A stretch of 64,000 nucleotides of DNA from contig OX375881.1 of the NCBI GenBank assembly GCA_947359465.1, positions 77,647,914-77,711,913 on the forward strand. The letters run 5' to 3'. The DNA comes from Metellina segmentata. Its lineage: Eukaryota; Arthropoda; Arachnida; Araneae; Tetragnathidae. A program made the translations under genes and the position numbers. How positions within the stretch are numbered: the first letter of the stretch is position 1; the number at the start of each line of letters is the position of its first letter. This document shows positions 37,257-49,289 of this stretch, in pieces. Under the pieces are notes generated by a model. That model was given only the letters and a program-made list of their open reading frames with translations, was not told where the DNA came from and ran no database searches.

Positions 37257-37939
37257 TATATACTGTCCGATGTGTTCTGGTTCAAACAACACTATGACTC
37301 GACAGAGAAGAACCTAATGAGAGAGCGAACTGAAGAATATGGCCATGGTAGATACAATTCATCATGGAGTTAAAGTGATTTATTCGTTGATTAATTACAA
37401 AAGAAAGCAAATTGACAATGCAAGTTACTTCACCTTACACCAACACACACTCATATTGATAAGTACAAAGATAACCTGATTACATTGATTTGTCGAATCA
37501 TTGTGTATAATTCTTTCTTGCAATATTTCGGTTTCCATTAAAATCCAATTTGAAATTAAATGCCTTTGCATTTCTTTTTCTAAACACAGATTAAAACGTC
37601 GTAGTTATCCTGTTAAAATAACAATTGGGCACAAATTCTGCCGGTATGTATTTGACGAGTATAAATTCAGATTCCGGGCGTCGTAACAAATGTAAACAAT
37701 ATCACGTGATCGTGATGAGACAGTAGCAGCCATTCACAGCGATCGTATCATTTTAATCTGTGGATAACTTAACCTGCCGTTTGAGAATACGGTTTTTGAT
37801 GATCAGCAGTTTAACTCTGAGTCAAAGATCAACTGATACTCGGGTTATTCGATACTTGTGAATATGACCGTTAGAACAATGAATATTTAACCCTTTGAGC
37901 GTCATGAGATTTTAGAATAATGTAGAATATTGCAACGAT

Positions 37940-38265
37940 TAAATAACCACATTTATACGTTGAAAGAATTCTATACCTAATTTCTTCTCGAAATGGAATC
38001 CCTTGGAAGGATTTAATTGCTTATTTTCTTGTAAGTGAATCCTTTAAAGTTATATTATTTTGGTCCTTTTCTTTGAATATAATATTTTAGAATTAATCAT
38101 TTCCTTGCAAGTAAATCATTTGAAAATATTCTGTCGTGGTATCTTTTGACAATAATGGAATACTTTAGTACAATAATGTTGCTCATTTCTTAAGAATATA
38201 AACACTTCGAAGGATTCTATTGTTCGTTTCCCTGAAATAGAATCGTTTAAAAAAATTGCTATTGA
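37940..38265 (-). repeat. Degenerate 41-bp minisatellite, site 1
   Basis: Repeated blocks of the type TTTGGTCCTTTTCTTTG, GAATCCTTTAAAG and GGAATCCCTTGGAAGGATT match the reverse complement of the clearer array at 62390-62715 (AAAGGACCAATATAATCTTT). Units are strongly diverged here. Confidence 0.5.
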
Positions 38266-39145
38266 GGAAGAGAGTCAAGCCTGGTTTGAAGTCCTGTAAG
38301 AAAGACTCTATCTCGTGAAAGTCAAAGCAGACGGTTAATATCAATTATTTTACGACTTCCTAAATTAAATTATTTCAGTGTTATTTACCGGTTTTGTAGT
38401 TTATGCATACAATACGTTAAATGTCCTTTGTTTGGCATTGAAATTTCAATTGCGTCTGTAAATTTCAATTGTAATTTGTATTAAGTTCTTACATTATGCT
38501 TAGCATCATTTTCCAAACTCACGAATCGTCATGATATACAGCTTTTAAAAGAAATTCAAGAGTTAGTTGATGAACCAAATTCTTCGCTTTTAATTAACTC
38601 TGTGTAAGCTATGTTCTAAATTAAAGAAGGAATGAAACATGAATGCTTCGAAATTCACTGAAATAACTTATTATAAGCTTAACACATGAAATAAACGTCA
38701 TGTAAAATATATTGAAAGTTAATTTTATTCAAATGGGAAGAAATAAAGCATTGTTTTGTTTCAAATAAAACTGAAATACCGTTGTATTAGTGTAAATGGA
38801 TTTAGATTTCCTATTTAACCGTTTAACCGTACAAGCCTTGTAGCAAATTTGCATTATTTTATTACATCATTTTATCTTTACCCCAAAGCTATTTCGAAAT
38901 ATACTATTGCTTTTACTCTACAGCACACATAATGACAAAATAGCTCTACGTGTGGGTTGAAATAGTCTTTGGCTTGAATAGTTGAAGAATTTATATTGGC
39001 CATCAAGGTCTAAAGCTAGTTATAAGCTATGCAGGGGAATTTTTTGGTAACTTGATGCAGGCATGCAGTGCATGACCATTAGCATTTGATTTGACGCATT
39101 CAAATGAATTTATTCTGTTTAATAAATTGATTTTAAGTATTGGCA
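38266..39145. other. AT-rich noncoding stretch
   Basis: No gene or repeat identified. Confidence 0.45.
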
Positions 39146-39465
39146 CAGCTCCTTTCAAATTGAGAACAATCAATTAGGGCAGTTTCACTAATACGTTTAG
39201 AATTGTTTCTAGGTCTTACTATTGACCCAAACTAAAACTAGCTCACTTAATTGTGCATTTCAAATTCCCAGATGAGGGCAATAAGGTGTAAAATAATAGG
39301 ATAATTACTTATGTTTCTCCTTCTCACCTTTTAAATTGAAAATCCATTAGGGTAGTTTCAGTAACGCGTTTAGTAGAACTCCTAAGCATTATAATTTATT
39401 GACCCAAATTGCACCTAGGTCACTGAATTGTGGATTTCGATTCTCCAATTGGGGATAGTGAGATA
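39146..39465. repeat. Diverged tandem duplication, 173-bp period
   Basis: ATTAGGGCAGTTTCACTAA at 39173 recurs as ATTAGGGTAGTTTCAGTAA at 39346. Further shared blocks follow in order: TTGACCCAAA, TAGNTCACT-AATTGTG, and GGGNNATANG. The second copy contains GATTTCGATTCTCC, reminiscent of a Pol III B box, so old tRNA-derived SINE units are one possible origin. Confidence 0.65.
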
Positions 39466-40329
39466 CACGTTATTCTACATCCTATTAGTTTATGCATTGC
39501 TTCTGAAGGGATGCCAGTTCTTATACGATTACCGCCTTCTCAATTATTGACATGTTCGGAGAATCCTCAGACCTGTATCAATAATCCATACGTTAACAAA
39601 CATTTAGCAACGTGATTGCGCCATTCAATGCCTGACGTCAATACGAGGATCTCTCGCGACGTATTAACGTCGCAGTGCCAATAATTAGTACCCGGTTGAC
39701 AGTATAAGCGTTAATTGGCGCTCAAATGAAGACGGCTGTCAGAAGCCAACAGAAACCCTTGTGGGCTCAAGAGATGGTGGAAATCGTATTAGCTTCTTGG
39801 AGAGCATAAAGTGGCATTGTTTGTCGTTGATGAAATAATTTATCAGGTGATCTTTCAAAGGATTTGACTTGATTAGAAAAGAAAACAAAATGATTCAGAT
39901 CAAACATGATTATTTTAATCTTTAACTACCAGTACCATTCAGTGTTGTAATTTGCAGTAGTGCCGTTTAGAGAAACTATCAATGTACCTTAATACCGCAA
40001 AAAAAGTGTTTAACGGTTTATATTTTTGAGTTTTGGGTTGTTTCAATGATAAAATTGTGGCTTTACTGAAGTATCTTGTTTTATCATTTTATAATATTTT
40101 ATTCTTACTTTAATATATTAATGTAAGTTTGGATCGTAATAGTCGTTAGACCATCATTTATGTTTGACTATTATCATATGGAATAGTTAAACACTATGTA
40201 TATTACACATTATCTATTTATATACCATATATTATTATATGTAAACAATTTAATTTTCTGAAGAATAAAACGAGTATAACTTCCTAAACATGAGTATATT
40301 GAGAAACCCTTAGAGCTGCAATAAGAACT
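39466..40329. other. No recognised feature
   Basis: Nothing coding or repetitive identified. The 61-codon frame at 39430 overlaps the duplication and is not convincing. Confidence 0.4.
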
Positions 40330-40800
40330 AACCTGATTCATGACGTCGAATTTACGAAGTTTTATGTGTGATCATGGAAATTCGGTTTCCAGGCTTCTTG
40401 TATGCGATTTGACAGTTCATTGGTACTGAATTCTACAGGACTGACAGGTTAGTTGCCGAGTGAACATATCCCTGGCATGTTCAATAGACGACATGTCTGG
40501 AACGTGGGTTCCAAGTAAGAATATTTTCCCTTTGGGGATTGTTTCCGGATTGTTACCAATAACCCGTTCTGGTGGTCCAGTGTGGCGTTAATTATAAAAA
40601 TCATACCATACCAGGGAGAAAGCGGTGTAATCCGTGCTGAAAATACTTTAACATTCCTGGCGGCCTCTAGTCGGGTGTTGTCATACTGAAATATAACGTC
40701 ACAAGTGCGGTTGCTGTTGAGATTAACCTGATGGGATTTAGGTATTTTAATTTATGTCGTACAGGAGCATTACGATGGGTTATTAACGACGGTACGGGAT

Positions 40801-41540
40801 GCGATTTTCCGAACCCTCATAGATACTACAACTGGGGGCGGGGCTAACCATAACGGCCAATGAGACTGAAATCAACCAAATATCAAATGAATTCTTCTTT
40901 TAAAGAGCTTCTTTTCCTGAAGCAACGATGGCATAATGGATAAAGTAACCTCTCTTCAGTTTGGCGTCGGCAGCGGAGGATGACTTACCGAGTTCGAACC
41001 CAGCTGGCGGAAAAATCTTCAGGTCCTCCAAATTATTTTTAAAAAATTCCAATTTAATTCCTTTTGATTCTAAATTACTTTTCCTAATTTGTATACCCTT
41101 TTTATATTTTTCAAAGCTTACGTTGATTTTACATAAATAATCTAAGAACCACTCCTGAACTCACTACCAGCTGATATTTTCCCGCGCCTCTGCCGTCACG
41201 TTTGCTTTAGGATGATGGTGTCGTATCCACCTCTGGTTTAGGACCATTCTGATGTAACAAAAAGCATACATAAAACACTAACTTATATAATTATTAACTT
41301 AAATAATAAAAGAATACAATTCTCGGCTCCCACCTCTACCCACCTATAGCCATGGATCTGAAAAGAAAAGAAGAAAACAGAAAAATTATTTAACTTGTTT
41401 CATTTATTACACTGCAAACAGGATCAGACAGGATTTCAGTTGTCTTTAGCGTAGTGATTCCTTTCCAGCGCTCGTGATCATTGGCCGTTACGGTTAGCCC
41501 CGCCCTCAGTTGTAGTACCTATGAGGGTTTGGAAAATCGC
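40801..41540. mobile_element. Mutator-type (MULE) MITE
   Basis: It is flanked by an exact 9-bp duplication GTACGGGAT (40792-40800 and 41541-41549). The arms form a 63-bp terminal inverted repeat (40801-40863 and 41478-41540) starting GCGATTTTCC, with four mismatches. They contain the GC-rich core GGGCGGGGCTAACC, unlike the AT-rich surroundings. 740 bp, no transposase. The 9-bp duplication and long arms are the Mutator signature. Confidence 0.88.
40927..41002 (+). repeat. tRNA-like sequence inside the MULE MITE
   Basis: GATGGCATAATGGATAAAG resembles a Pol III A box, and CGAGTTCGAACCC at about 40988-41000 is a near-perfect B box. No complete cloverleaf is obvious and the A-B distance is a little long, so this is a tRNA pseudogene or SINE head, not a functional tRNA. 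Confidence 0.5.
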
Positions 41541-41654
41541 GTACGGGATCAATCCCAACGGGAAATATATGACAAAAACACCACGTAATATTGAACCACG
41601 GTCAGATGACTTGGTAACACATGAGCTGGAACTCCACTCTCCTAACTTTCACAC

Positions 41655-41805
41655 CACGCCAATGTGAGGACATTTTAGGCCACGACAGATAATTATTTTG
41701 TACCTGTCCCCTTTTATATACGACGACGGTTTATGTTTGGGTTCGAACTATTAACCTTTGAATGTCGAATCCATTGCTCTTCCAACCGGTCTACCATGAC
41801 CCGAT
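41655..41805 (-). repeat. tRNA-derived SINE unit 1
   Basis: On the minus strand: an A-box region (CATGGTAGACCGGTTGGAAG, 41802-41783), a B box AGTTCGAACCC (about 41751-41741), then a body ending TGTCGTGGCCTAAAATGTCC. The next unit upstream on this strand shares the same layout. Confidence 0.65.
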
Positions 41806-41828
41806 ATTGAATGTAAATTGTCATAAAT

Positions 41829-41980
41829 TAAAACACTTGAGGGGAAATTTGAGGCCACGATAGAATTAACGTGCACCAGCTCGCTTTGTACACGACGGTC
41901 TTTGGCTGTATTCGAACTTGCAACCCTCCGACGGATAATCCAATGCTCTTCCACCATTTCTAGCGAATTGATCAAATACT
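41829..41980 (-). repeat. tRNA-derived SINE unit 2
   Basis: On the minus strand: A-box region AAATGGTGGAAGAGCATTGG, B box AAGTTCGAATAC, then the body GACCGTCGTGTACAAAGC ... ATCGTGGCCTCAAATTTCCC. It lies head-to-tail with unit 1 at a spacing of about 173 bases. The open frame over it is incidental. Confidence 0.65.
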
Positions 41981-44726
41981 GATAACTGTATTCAATCAAA
42001 AACTTCATTACTACTAACGTAAATAATACAAACTAACGAAAGTAATTTGACAGATGTGTATATCACTATGAAATAAATGCATTGTTATTAAAAAAAATAA
42101 GGCTATGGGAAAGTGCTAGCATATTACTTGAAAAAGAATATTATTCAGTTCAATATAGAAATTGACATCAATCCTAAGCAGACCCTTTGCTTAGAATTAA
42201 AATAGTTTATTAAATGATGTTTCCACCATTATTGGAGATGAATTACTAAAATTAACATGCTGTCTAATTTATTATGTCACATTTTACCGGAATTTGCACA
42301 GTGAATTCTAAATTTACTTGTAATTAATATATGGCCAAACTTCATTATGCGTTGGAATATAATGTGACGTCTTGTACCACAGATGGAAGTATTTGTCAGA
42401 TGATATTCCCATGGGTATTGACTGGTGGATTTTAGGTTTAGTTCTGCGTTAGATCAAATATATATTTTATGTTATATTTATGTTATATGCTCTATTTTTA
42501 TCGATTTTCTCCTGAAATTCTATTACTAAGTAGCGGTTAGTAAAAGTCGGTTCTCGAATAAACATGCAGATATATTGTGAAAGCATTTATTCTTGACTGT
42601 AGATTTAATGTAATATTTTATTTAGAGTAATCCTTCTTTGAGACGTATCTTTTCCGCTTTAGCTGATAAATTCTGAGGATTTTATATTAAATGTAGACGA
42701 AATATTTAAACATGTCTTATTCACGATATTTTGTTGACACAAAACAAGAGGGAAATTTTAATATGAGTAGGCTTTCTGAAATTGAAGTACATTATTAAAT
42801 GGATTTTCTTAAAATACATTGCAAAGGTTTTTTTAAGACATCAATTAGAAGTTTCAATTATAGTGTAGTATAATGGAATGTGAATTAAGGTAACACTACT
42901 GAGTTACTTTTCATCACGCACTGTATTGAAAAAAGATTAACCTAGTAAGAAGTTCAAAAACTAATGTTTTACATTTTTAAACAAATCTTACTAAGCAGAT
43001 GCAAACGCCCACCATATGATACAGTTTTGAATAACTGATATTTATATTTTTGGTAACGCATGAATCTCAATTATGTTATATTTCGTTGTAAGAGAAAACA
43101 TTATTTTTAAACTTGATATTTATGTGAACACTCGAAAAAATATATAATTACTTATGATAACACGTAACAGGATACATTATTTTAATATAACACTAAATTA
43201 CACGGTTATCAAATGCTTTTGTTCAACACCACAGGATTACTAAGGTTTATTCAGTCAAACGTAATGTTGAGATTTGTGTGTATAGCATAATGCACATACT
43301 CACCATATAATAACTTGTTTTATAATTACGTTACTGATAATGTGATTGATGATGAATAATGCTTTGTGACAGGTTGTATCATTAACATAATGTCTCGATA
43401 TTCAATTAATATGTTTCTACTGTGTAAAGTTTATGTTATGAGTCTATTTTAATAGTAATGGCATTTAGGACGATTAATCAGGTATATGATGTATAACGTA
43501 TGAGAGGTTGTTTCACATTAATTATAAACAGTATATATTATCAACGAACCTTTAAATTTAAAAAAAAACTATTAGATTGTCAGATTTTCTATCCTGCATC
43601 ATGTTTTCTAAATGCTTACCGCATTAAATATTTATTGGTTTTAACTAACAATATAATTAACATGCCATTGTAATATAAATCACATGCAAAAACATTTTTA
43701 GTAAAGTATTCGCGTTGATGGTATTGTATTGTATGGTGAACTAATGCATGATTTTGGTGATATAAATAAATGTAATTACTTTTTGAAATCTATGCTTAAA
43801 AGACGATTTTTTTTGTAAGAAAACTTAATTTATTTATCAAAACATTAAAATTAAAATTACATATCACAACCAACAAATAACATGATGTCAAATGTGTGTA
43901 ATTTTGTCAAAACGACTTTAATCGGTAAATTATGAGGTAGTAATGAGATGTATAAATTATACAATTTCATATTCTCTTTCACATTCTAATTTAACAGTCT
44001 TTTTTTACTAACCACGAGTGCCATTTGAACAAATAAATCACCTCGAATTTCGATCTTCCGATGGAATTAAATAAATAATTATTTAATCCGACACACACAT
44101 AATCGAATTTTAAGGCTTACTTAAGTCTATTTTTGACAGAATACTGATTGTGTAATGGAAAAAAAAACTTTGAATATCATTCAATAGATTCAACCAAATT
44201 GCTTTTTTTTTCAAATTTGGAAGGTAACAGACCTATTGGTCTGGGAATAAAAAATTCAAAATACTCAGACATTCCACGAGGAAAATATATTCCGATAGTT
44301 AAATAACGATCTAGCTTATTGTTAACTATTATAATTAAATATCTAATTAATGTATAGTCATGCATATAACTTTGATGTGGGCTTTGTTTATTGCTCATCG
44401 TTAATCGTTATATACATTAATAAGCATCATAGTATGTGAAACAAGCATGGCTGCAGAAATGCAGATAGACCGTTTCGTTTTATGGAAGGGTCTTACAACC
44501 ACTTATAAACTATTTATCAATGATTTCCTTCTACAGTGCCAAACGTCACAATACCGGGCAAATGAATTATATTTACGTTATTTTATAGGTTTCATTAAAT
44601 ATAATGGATTATATTTATCTTACAACCTTCACTATTTTGTATTCATAGAACAACAAACAAAATTTGTGATATCATTTCTAAGGAAATAACCTTTAATGCT
44701 AAAGTGGTTATTATGATCAAATCTGA
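41981..44726. other. AT-rich noncoding stretch
   Basis: No gene recognised. An 80-codon frame at 44447-44689 (MAAEMQIDRFVLWKGLTTTY) has a reasonable ATG context but no known domain, and I do not call it a gene. Confidence 0.4.
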
Positions 44727-44840
44727 CCAATTTTGCTAATGCCGAGGTATCTCGTCATCAACATATGATCACTTTTTTATGATAATGAAGTCAAGATCCA
44801 TCCAATTTTGATTATGCACAGATACCTCATCCATATAACA
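44727..44840. repeat. Dispersed hairpin repeat, copy 3
   Basis: GGTATCTCGTCATCAACATA, then TTTTATGATAATGAAGTCAAGA, then AGATACCTCATCC: the same arrangement as at 22547, with the second arm decayed. Confidence 0.55.
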
Positions 44841-44959
44841 ACCAGCAGCGTTGCGTTATTGAATGATATCGTAATCTTAATGGATATCTATATGTCTATT
44901 TCACTAAGATACTTGGTACATAAATCGACATTATTTGTATGCTGGTGAATGACAACAAA

Positions 44960-44961
<2 letters not shown>

Positions 44962-45008
<47 letters not shown>

Positions 45009-45010
45009 TG
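44962..45010. repeat. (TA)n(TG)n microsatellite
   Basis: About 17 TA units followed by TG units. It abuts the 3' side of the Tc1-like relic that follows, whose left terminus is missing. Confidence 0.95.
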
Positions 45011-45054
45011 TTCCTAACGTCATGCAATTAGACAAATACAGTGCAACTTCAAGA

Positions 45055-46032
45055 GCGCGTCGAACCGCCTACTGCTGCAATACATGTTACAACACGGTCC
45101 TGGATTGACTTGATCAGACGTCTGATGTTATCCTGAAGCAGATGGGCCCCAAAATCTAGAACAGCCACCTACAAATCATGCACAGTGTGATACGGTGGCA
45201 TCTGGCGTTTCAGCTGGTCCCACACATGCTCTATAGGGAACAAGGCCGGCCGGCCATGGAAGAGTCTGAACATGACGTAGGAAATCTTGAGCATCTTGAG
45301 CTGTATGCGGACAAGCATTATGCTGCTCGAAAATTGCCCCTTGAACACCATTTGTAAAAAAGTACTTCGTGGGGAAAGTACCACGTTATGTCGAAGAATG
45401 TCATCAACATAACGCTGGCCCGTTTAAGTTCCACTTACTCCAATTAGAGTGAACCGGCTGTCATAAGCTATGGCCCCCAGACCATTACGCCTGCTGTGAG
45501 AGCAGCGTGTAGCACGTCAGCATGGGTGGAATCGTATCGTTCACCAGGTATGCGGTTATTATCTGTCCCCCAAACGAACCGGGATTCATCGCTAAACACC
45601 ACGTTTTTCCAAACCGTGGCATTCCAAGTAGCTCTGGCTTGGCACTACTGTAGACGCAGTCGCAGATGTTTCGGTGTTAAAGGCAGTACACGAAAAGGGC
45701 GTTTGGATTGTAGATTTGCTTCCTCAAGGCGTCTGGAAATGGTATGTGGAACAACTGGCACCCCTACATCTGATTGTATCGTGGAACGAGTCAATGTGGG
45801 ATCCACGAGCGCTAGCAGCACGATCCTCTCGCATCGTCGTCTTCCTGGTCTTTCCAGACCCTGTGTGCCATACGTGGGTACCGTCTCTTGTCCACTGCTG
45901 CCAACATGTTCTGACGGCACACTCCGAACGATGGACCTGACCAGCAACACGGCGCGTCGACCAGCTTGCGGTTTTCACGCCGATGATGAGCCTCTTCTTA
46001 AACTCGCTTAACTGTGAGAAAGGTCTTCTCAC
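45055..46032 (-). pseudogene. Tc1-like transposase, broken
   Basis: Minus strand from ATG 46030-46032: MRRPFSQLSEFKKRLIIG, then a helix-turn-helix with the motif VHRSECAVRTCWQQW. A frameshift near 45900 moves the reading to ALVDPTLTRSTIQSDVGV. The first catalytic region VFSDESRF is at about 45575. In the second (FEQHNACPHTAQD, about 45320) the catalytic Asp has become His. The IEHVWDQLKRQMP region with the Glu is near 45220. The end reads CIAAVGGSTR at about 45055. The lost Asp and several frameshifts make it inactive. Confidence 0.88.
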
Positions 46033-46249
46033 TAGTCTACCTGACTTTCTTTGCTTACTAAAGCCCTCCTAGAGTCGGAATGTGATCGTCATTGTGTATG
46101 TCGTTTTTTTGCATCTCCCACTGTTCGCCGGTCCCACTTCCTGATTGCAACGCCACTGCAGGGTGCGTGGTCATGCGCAATGGCACCAAACTTGGATCAT
46201 TTGTATATCGGAACTCACCGTACTTATTTGCAAAGTTTCGCGATTGTAC

Positions 46250-46291
46250 CTTTCTTCCTTCTTGGTGTGCTATTTTCAATGTTCCTGCGTG
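46250..46291 (-). repeat. Terminal inverted repeat of the Tc1-like relic (5' end)
   Basis: Inverted, it reads CACGCAGGAACATTGAAAAT then AGCACACCAAGAAGG, followed outside by TA (46292-46293). The CACCAAGAA core is shared with the ends of the elements at 35884 and 51227. No partner is found near 45000, so that end is truncated. Confidence 0.65.
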
Positions 46292-46293
46292 TA

Positions 46294-47561
46294 TATAAAA
46301 TCAACCTCTGGTGATTTTCATAATACTTTGGAACTTGATTACAGTTATCGAGCTGTAAAATACAGTTTAGAAAAATTATTGGAACAGCTCGTTACTCTAA
46401 TGAAATTCATCAGTCGTCTGATGATAGAAGGTAATAAAGAATCGTTAAGATAGAAATCAGTTCAGATGAGAAAATGTGAGGGAATGATAACATAGTTTTA
46501 AATGTGTTAAATATACCGAATCACCTTTTAAAGTTGAATAGATAAATTGATGTGGTCTCACAGAAAACAATTGTGGTAACATGACTGAGGCGAGGAAGTT
46601 TTTGTTGCGCATTGCATTCGAAAGTGAGGAGTACACAAATAACTTTTTTATATTTTTTAAGTAATATTTTTCCACTTGAAAGTATGAAATATATCAATCA
46701 ATAAAATGTATCAATTATGGATTAATCTAAATTGGGCATGAAATGTGAGTACCAACAGTGTCATTAATTTTTATAAGTAGAAGTTTAAGCTGGTCTATGA
46801 GCTGGTCTTCTATTTGTATAACAAATAATAAACGCCATGGGATTCATCGAGGCATTTTATCATGGCCTCTATTACCTTCTCGAAATTCCCACGTGCTTTT
46901 AACTCGCCTTTATATAGTCAAAGTTTGGAGAGGGGAGTGTCTGCTCAGGTGTTGACCTCATCACCTGACCATGGTTAAAAATTGCAAGTACAGCTAGAGC
47001 ATATACCTTTATATTTGATACCTGACCTTCGTAAGTACCTCGTAGTAATGCATGGTGTTTTGTGTTCCTGTATTTTTTTATCCTAACACTAGCAAATGTC
47101 GAAGTATACTTGTGGTAGCACGTAACAGGGAATTTTATTCTAATATCGAACTGTTTAATAGATGGTATGCGCAGGTCTTTTAGTTTCACACAAATTAGCA
47201 AGAACTGTCCTTTACGAATGCTTATCATAAAATTCAGATTACAAAATACGATCCATTTTACCTGAGTTAAAGTAGGTGATCCATATATCGCCTACCCTAA
47301 CCACTTCTCTGTATCTCAAACTCTTGGCTTGTAAAATCAAACTGGAAACAAAATGAATATGAGAGGAATTATTCTACTTTGGTTTCCAGTGATCATATAC
47401 CTTCTTTATTTATGTCAGTTTAAGTTAACTAGTAACACTTCAAAAAGTTCCTAATAGAATTTTCAAGAATGGGTTCCCAATATTGCCCACCCAATAGTGC
47501 ATGTACCTATTACCACCCACCAGGTGAAATTAGGAACAACTACTAAAAAAGTTTTTAGCAC
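46294..47561. other. Noncoding stretch, no firm feature
   Basis: It contains one promoter-like patch (separate entry). Overlapping short frames at 46457-47228 are unrecognised. Confidence 0.4.
46880..46930 (-). promoter_or_regulatory. Possible Pol II core promoter (weak)
   Basis: On the minus strand GACTATATAAAGGCGAG is a good TATA-box context (46907-46916 core), with CACGTG 20 bases downstream at 46889-46894. No gene is recognised downstream. It could be a chance TATA in AT-rich DNA. Confidence 0.2.
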
Positions 47562-48107
47562 AGCATACCTACATACCTTTAGAATTTAATGTATTTTCCA
47601 AGTCGCATAAGCGAAACTATGATTTGGGAACACTTACCTGCATATTCCCTGAAGGGTTTGGAGGCCAAACATATTATTAAAAAACAATTATTAAAAAAAG
47701 TTGCTAGTAGAGCATACCTACCTACCTTTAGAATTTAATGTATTTTCAAGTCGCATAAGCGAAACTATGATTTGGGAACACTTACCTGGATATTCCCTAA
47801 AGGGATCGGATAACCAAAAATATTATTAAAAAACAAATATTAAAAAAAATTGCTAGCAGAGCATACCTACCTCCCTTTAGAATTTAATGTATTTTCAAGT
47901 CGCATAAACGAAACTATGATTTGGGAACACTTACCTGGATATTCCCTAAAGGGATCGGATAACCAAAAATATTATTAAAAAACAAATATTAAAAAAAATT
48001 GCTAGCAGAGCATACCTACCTCCCTTTAGAATGTAATGTATTTTCAAGTCGCATAAACGAAACTATGATTTGGGAACACTTACATGGATATTCCCTGAAG
48101 GGATTGG
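47562..48107 (+). repeat. 149-bp tandem repeat, 3.7 copies
   Basis: Units begin AGCATACCTACC at 47562, 47711, 47860 and 48009 (exact 149-bp spacing). Each contains AGTCGCATAAGCGAAACTAT, CTATGATTTGGGAACACTTA and a small palindrome ATTCCCTAAAGGGAT. Units 2 and 3 are nearly identical and the outer units differ more, as expected of recent central amplification. Confidence 0.93.
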
Positions 48108-49289
48108 AAACAAAAGATACGTTGTGATCACAGCCTAAAATACTTCAGATGCAATAGTGTTGTCGATATAACTGATCGAAAACTTGCCGGTGGAGCTACG
48201 TGTGGCAAAACACTAGACCGTCAGGTTAACTATACAAGCTTATAGATGTCGCGCATAGTGCTTGTAAACACAACTAAACGATATTAACCACAGTGGCGAT
48301 ATTTGGAACACCGACCCTATTAATTTACCGGATTAAAACGCCGAAGAAGAATTATTCCAACAAAAATGAAAATCATAATATTCATTATGATATCAGACTT
48401 TAAATTTACTAACTTTGTAATACTAGAAGATTCGGGCATAGCGACCCAGTTGAATTTTTGTTCTACTTATACAAATTAATAGAAGTGTCACTACTCACTG
48501 TTCATATCCAATTTACATACGTTTATAATTTTTCAATGAACAACACTGAATAGATTTTAAATGAAAAAAAAAAGCATCAATTATATATTTTTTACACCCG
48601 TTCAAAAATAATAACACAATTTTAAAATTGTATTATGGACTGCATTCGTTGTAATACATTTTGAATTGTATTATACTGTAAACTGTGAATTATAAACGAC
48701 ATCTTTGAAGTGTACAAAGATATAAAATGAAATAAATATATTTATTTGTTACAAAGCAAGAAAAACAAACGAAAATATTATTCAATTGTTAACATCAATA
48801 TTCGAAATATGTACCTAAGTTTGTAACACTAGCTTTCAGCAATTGCATATTAATATTTGGATCATGTTCAGTTGTAGCAACTCTTGAAAAGCATGAACTA
48901 AAAGTAAAATAGACATTTTAAGATGGAAAAAATTTTGTTATAACCGATACTTTCATTGTAAATAAAACTGAAACGTCCAACCAACAACTTTTAAAAATCT
49001 AGAGGCCATTTATTTCTTCATTAATTTTCAACTTCATCAAAATTACAAAAAAAAAATTATAAATTTTTTTTATAAAAGAGCAGGAGAAAGTTTATAGAAG
49101 AATAAAAATATGTATTTCCTCATTCATACAATTTATTTTTAAATTAATTTTTTTTAAATAATGTTTTGATGTAATCATTACAGAATCATTCTGAAAAAAT
49201 GTTCAACTAATGACATAAAATGCATTATTTATAGAAATTCTATACTGTACAAAAACACTTTATTTATCAGTAAATCAGTTAATCCTCTT
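48108..49289. other. AT-rich noncoding stretch
   Basis: No gene or repeat identified. Confidence 0.45.

Larger units (their letters stand above)
35560..37870 (-). mobile_element. Unclassified TIR element, copy A, with a Tc1-like element inside
   Basis: Ends read CCGTATTCACAAGT at the left and, inverted, TCATATTCACAAGT at the right. The right portion (37680-37865) reads as the reverse complement of the left end of the copy at 58004-58873 (for example ATCACGTGATATTGTTTA blocks), and the left portion matches the other end of that copy. So it is the same family in the opposite orientation. Without the inserted 35884-37256 element it would be about 0.94 kb. No coding of its own and no clear target duplication, so I leave the superfamily open. 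Confidence 0.72.
40330..41650 (-). pseudogene. Very old Tc1-like transposase relic, split by a MULE-type MITE
   Basis: Minus strand. Between about 40710 and 40340 the readable pieces include FQYDNTRLEAARNVKVF (compare the QQDNARPHTARNV region of Tc1 relatives), PDMSSIEHARDMFTRQL (compare SPDMSPIEHVWD) and STNELSNRIQEAW, in two frames with stops. The relic is interrupted at 40801-41540. Sequence on the far side (41550-41650) is probably its upstream part but is too decayed to read. It is older than the other Tc1-type copies here. Confidence 0.6.

Noticed and set aside
37887..37905. TTAACCCTTTGAGCG as a piggyBac terminus
   Set aside because: It resembles such an end, but I could not find an inverted partner next to a second TTAA.
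40927..41002. Functional tRNA gene
   Set aside because: A and B boxes are present but no seven-base acceptor stem or anticodon arm can be drawn.
45496..46011. 171-codon plus-strand frame
   Set aside because: Antisense shadow of the Tc1-like transposase on the minus strand, which carries the catalytic motifs.
47562..48107. CRISPR-like regular spacing
   Set aside because: The whole 149-bp unit is repeated with no unique spacers, the sequence is eukaryotic and no cas genes are present.
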